Shown here one piece after another: positions 63,076-64,000 of a DNA stretch of 64,000 nt. This DNA is from Paraburkholderia sp. (GTDB lineage: Bacteria; Pseudomonadota; Gammaproteobacteria; Burkholderiales; Burkholderiaceae): positions 47,211 to 111,210 of the forward strand of contig NZ_JAPWKB010000003.1 of the NCBI RefSeq assembly GCF_028283785.1, in the 5' to 3' direction. The notes under the pieces are model-generated. The model had not been told where the DNA came from and did no database searches. It worked only from the letters and a program-made list of their open reading frames with translations. The position numbers and the translations under genes were made by a program. The first letter of the stretch is position 1. Every line of letters begins with the position of its first letter.

Positions 63076-63644
63076 CGCGTTCCTCGAATCTTTGCTGCCA
63101 GCGCCTTGAGTCCACGATGCACGCCGATCTTGACCGCCGATTCCGACAAGCCGGTTTTCCGCGCGGTTTCCGTCACCGACAAACCTTCCAGCTTCACATG
63201 CACGATCGGCAGACGTTGACGGTCGGGCAACCCATCGAGCAGCTTGCCCAGATCGCGTTTTGCCTGTGCAGGCTCGAGATCGGGCGCGGCGAGCAGCTCG
63301 GCTGCGTCGTCGAGCGGATCGTTCAGCGCGTCGTGCCGCGCGCGCGCACGAAAGTAATCCGTCAGCTTGTAACGCGCGATCGCGTGAATCCAGGCGGTCA
63401 GCGGATCTTGCGCACGGTACGTGTGGCGAGCGTTATGGACCGCCAGCAACACTTCCTGCACGAGATCTTCGATGTCCGCTGAACCGGGCTGAAGGCGTCT
63501 TCGCAGAAACCCGCGCAGGTGCGCGCCAAGCGCGCCCAGAAACTGACGGTATGCGATTTCGTCGCCATCCAGCCCGCTCAGGAACAGCGTGCGCAGATGC
63601 GCCTCTTGGATCTGCGCTGCGGTGATATCGGTAGTTCGATTCAT
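63072..63644 (-). CDS. sigF: ECF sigma factor, SigF type
   Basis: A 190-residue ECF sigma factor. Region 2 is [20 protein letters not shown]; region 4 is [20 protein letters not shown] and [20 protein letters not shown]. This type pairs with DUF1109 anti-sigma proteins. The start at 63644 lacks an SD-like sequence and a SigF-like promoter motif overlaps it; downstream there is no in-frame ATG, GTG or TTG for many codons, so the real start may be unusual. Confidence 0.9.
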   Translation of the reverse strand: MNRTTDITAAQIQEAHLRTLFLSGLDGDEIAYRQFLGALGAHLRGFLRRRLQPGSADIEDLVQEVLLAVHNARHTYRAQDPLTAWIHAIARYKLTDYFRARARHDALNDPLDDAAELLAAPDLEPAQAKRDLGKLLDGLPDRQRLPIVHVKLEGLSVTETARKTGLSESAVKIGVHRGLKALAAKIRGTR

Positions 63645-63660
63645 CTGGGGCGTCGGTTAC
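63635..63660 (-). promoter_or_regulatory. SigF-type promoter motif facing sigF
   Basis: GTAACC (63660-63655) and CGAA (63638-63635) with exactly 16 bases between, on the minus strand. It is the same motif as at 63760-63785. The CGAA lies just after the presumed sigF ATG, so either the start codon is further downstream or the site does not serve sigF. Confidence 0.55.
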
Positions 63661-63759
63661 AGGAAACAGGAGTTTATTCCAACGACCCACGATCCGGACA
63701 CCGCCACGCAGCGTCGCACGTCGGTTTTCGTCGCGCGATGAAAAAATTTTCGATTCGCT

Positions 63760-63785
63760 GTAACCGCGCCGCGCCGCCCGGCGAA
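63760..63785 (+). promoter_or_regulatory. SigF-type promoter motif facing the MXKDX gene
   Basis: GTAACC (63760-63765), 16 bases, CGAA (63782-63785). The spacing and both blocks match the form reported for Caulobacter SigF promoters. A third GTAACC at 63849-63854, with CGTA 17 bases later, is closer to the gene start and may be a second weaker site. Confidence 0.65.
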
Positions 63786-63895
63786 CTACCTGTCAGATGC
63801 GGAATAACGACGCATCGACCATGTTTTCGAAGCAGTTCGATCCAACCGGTAACCGGGGCCGTCGCGGCCCACGTATCAAACTACAAGGAGTTGTC

Positions 63896-64000
63896 ATGAA
63901 GCGCATTGCAATCGCAGCATGTGCCGCAGCGTTGCTGGTCGGCGGTGGCTCGGCGTTCGCCCAGGCGAGCGGCGCGATGTCCGGTGATTCGATGTCGAAG
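63896..64000 (+). CDS. MXKDX-repeat-type small exported protein, partial
   Basis: The first 35 codons reach the window edge. ATG 63896 has AAGGAG nine bases upstream. It has a signal peptide (MKRIAIAACAAALLVGGGSA, cleaved after FA) and the mature chain starts QASGAMSGDSMSK. The MSGDSMSK stretch is the beginning of the Met-x-Lys-Asp-type repeats found in small exported proteins of Burkholderiales. These are often beside SigF/NrsF genes and may protect against oxidised methionine or copper. The rest of the gene is outside the window. Confidence 0.8.
   Translation, partial: MKRIAIAACAAALLVGGGSAFAQASGAMSGDSMSK

Overview
This window looks like a chromosomal stretch from a Burkholderiales bacterium, most likely the Paraburkholderia/Caballeronia/Burkholderia group. 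The reasons are the high GC, the hopanoid radical-SAM gene hpnH, an NrsF/ECF sigma pair next to a gene that begins like the 'MXKDX repeat' proteins, OprD-type porins, an EmrAB plus NodT-type efflux operon, and many LysR, GntR, TetR and AraC regulators each beside a small catabolic operon. The genus is an inference; no rRNA, tRNA, CRISPR array, transposase or integrase was seen.

Layout. 0-3 kb: a truncated GntR regulator, an SRPBCC protein, and an AbiE-like (type IV) toxin-antitoxin pair with a nested inverted-repeat operator. 3-7.2 kb: a sugar-acid operon (GntR regulator, gluconate 5-dehydrogenase-like SDR, MFS transporter, RspA/mannonate dehydratase-like enolase-superfamily enzyme) behind a 32-bp palindrome. 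7.3-17 kb: a small unknown gene, a LysR regulator, an OprD porin and a complete oligopeptide ABC transporter (oppABCDF order). 17-22 kb: a TetR-NmrA-SDR operon, then an isochorismatase-like hydrolase divergent from a GlxA-type regulator. 22-26 kb: an iron-responsive cell-surface signalling cassette (Fur box, FecI-type sigma, FecR, TonB receptor) with a duplicated promoter-like element. 26-29 kb: a LysR regulator divergent from a thiamine-diphosphate enzyme. 29-34.8 kb: a TetR-controlled operon (O-methyltransferase, ceramidase-like and esterase-like Tat proteins, and a broken membrane-protein remnant), then a BASS-like transporter and a DUF202 protein.

35-40.6 kb: a sulfate-ester scavenging cluster (sigma-54 promoter, anaerobic sulfatase-maturating radical SAM enzyme, Cys-type sulfatase, SdsA-type alkylsulfatase). 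40.6-45.9 kb: an EmrB-EmrA-outer-membrane-factor efflux operon divergent from an AraC regulator, with a mirror-image element that carries both start codons. 45.9-48.1 kb: a decayed helicase pseudogene and hpnH. 48.4-58 kb: a tightly packed nine-gene operon (polyamine-type ABC importer, three flavin oxidoreductases, a 2Fe-2S subunit, RidA) divergent from a LysR regulator, probably for an amine, opine or imino-acid nitrogen source. 58-62.1 kb: a LysR/SRPBCC pair, an AspT-family antiporter and a YpfJ-type zinc peptidase. 62.3-64 kb: a 7-bp tandem repeat of about 13.7 copies, then nrsF, an ECF sigma gene, and the start of the divergent MXKDX-type gene, with GTAACC-N16-CGAA motifs facing both ways.

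The common theme is a soil or rhizosphere lifestyle: uptake and oxidation of sugar acids, peptides, amines and sulfate esters, each under a local regulator. The freshest observations are regulatory DNA: the nested AbiE-type operator, the paired FecI-type promoters, the SigF-type promoters, the sigma-54 site, and the mirror-image start region of the efflux locus.
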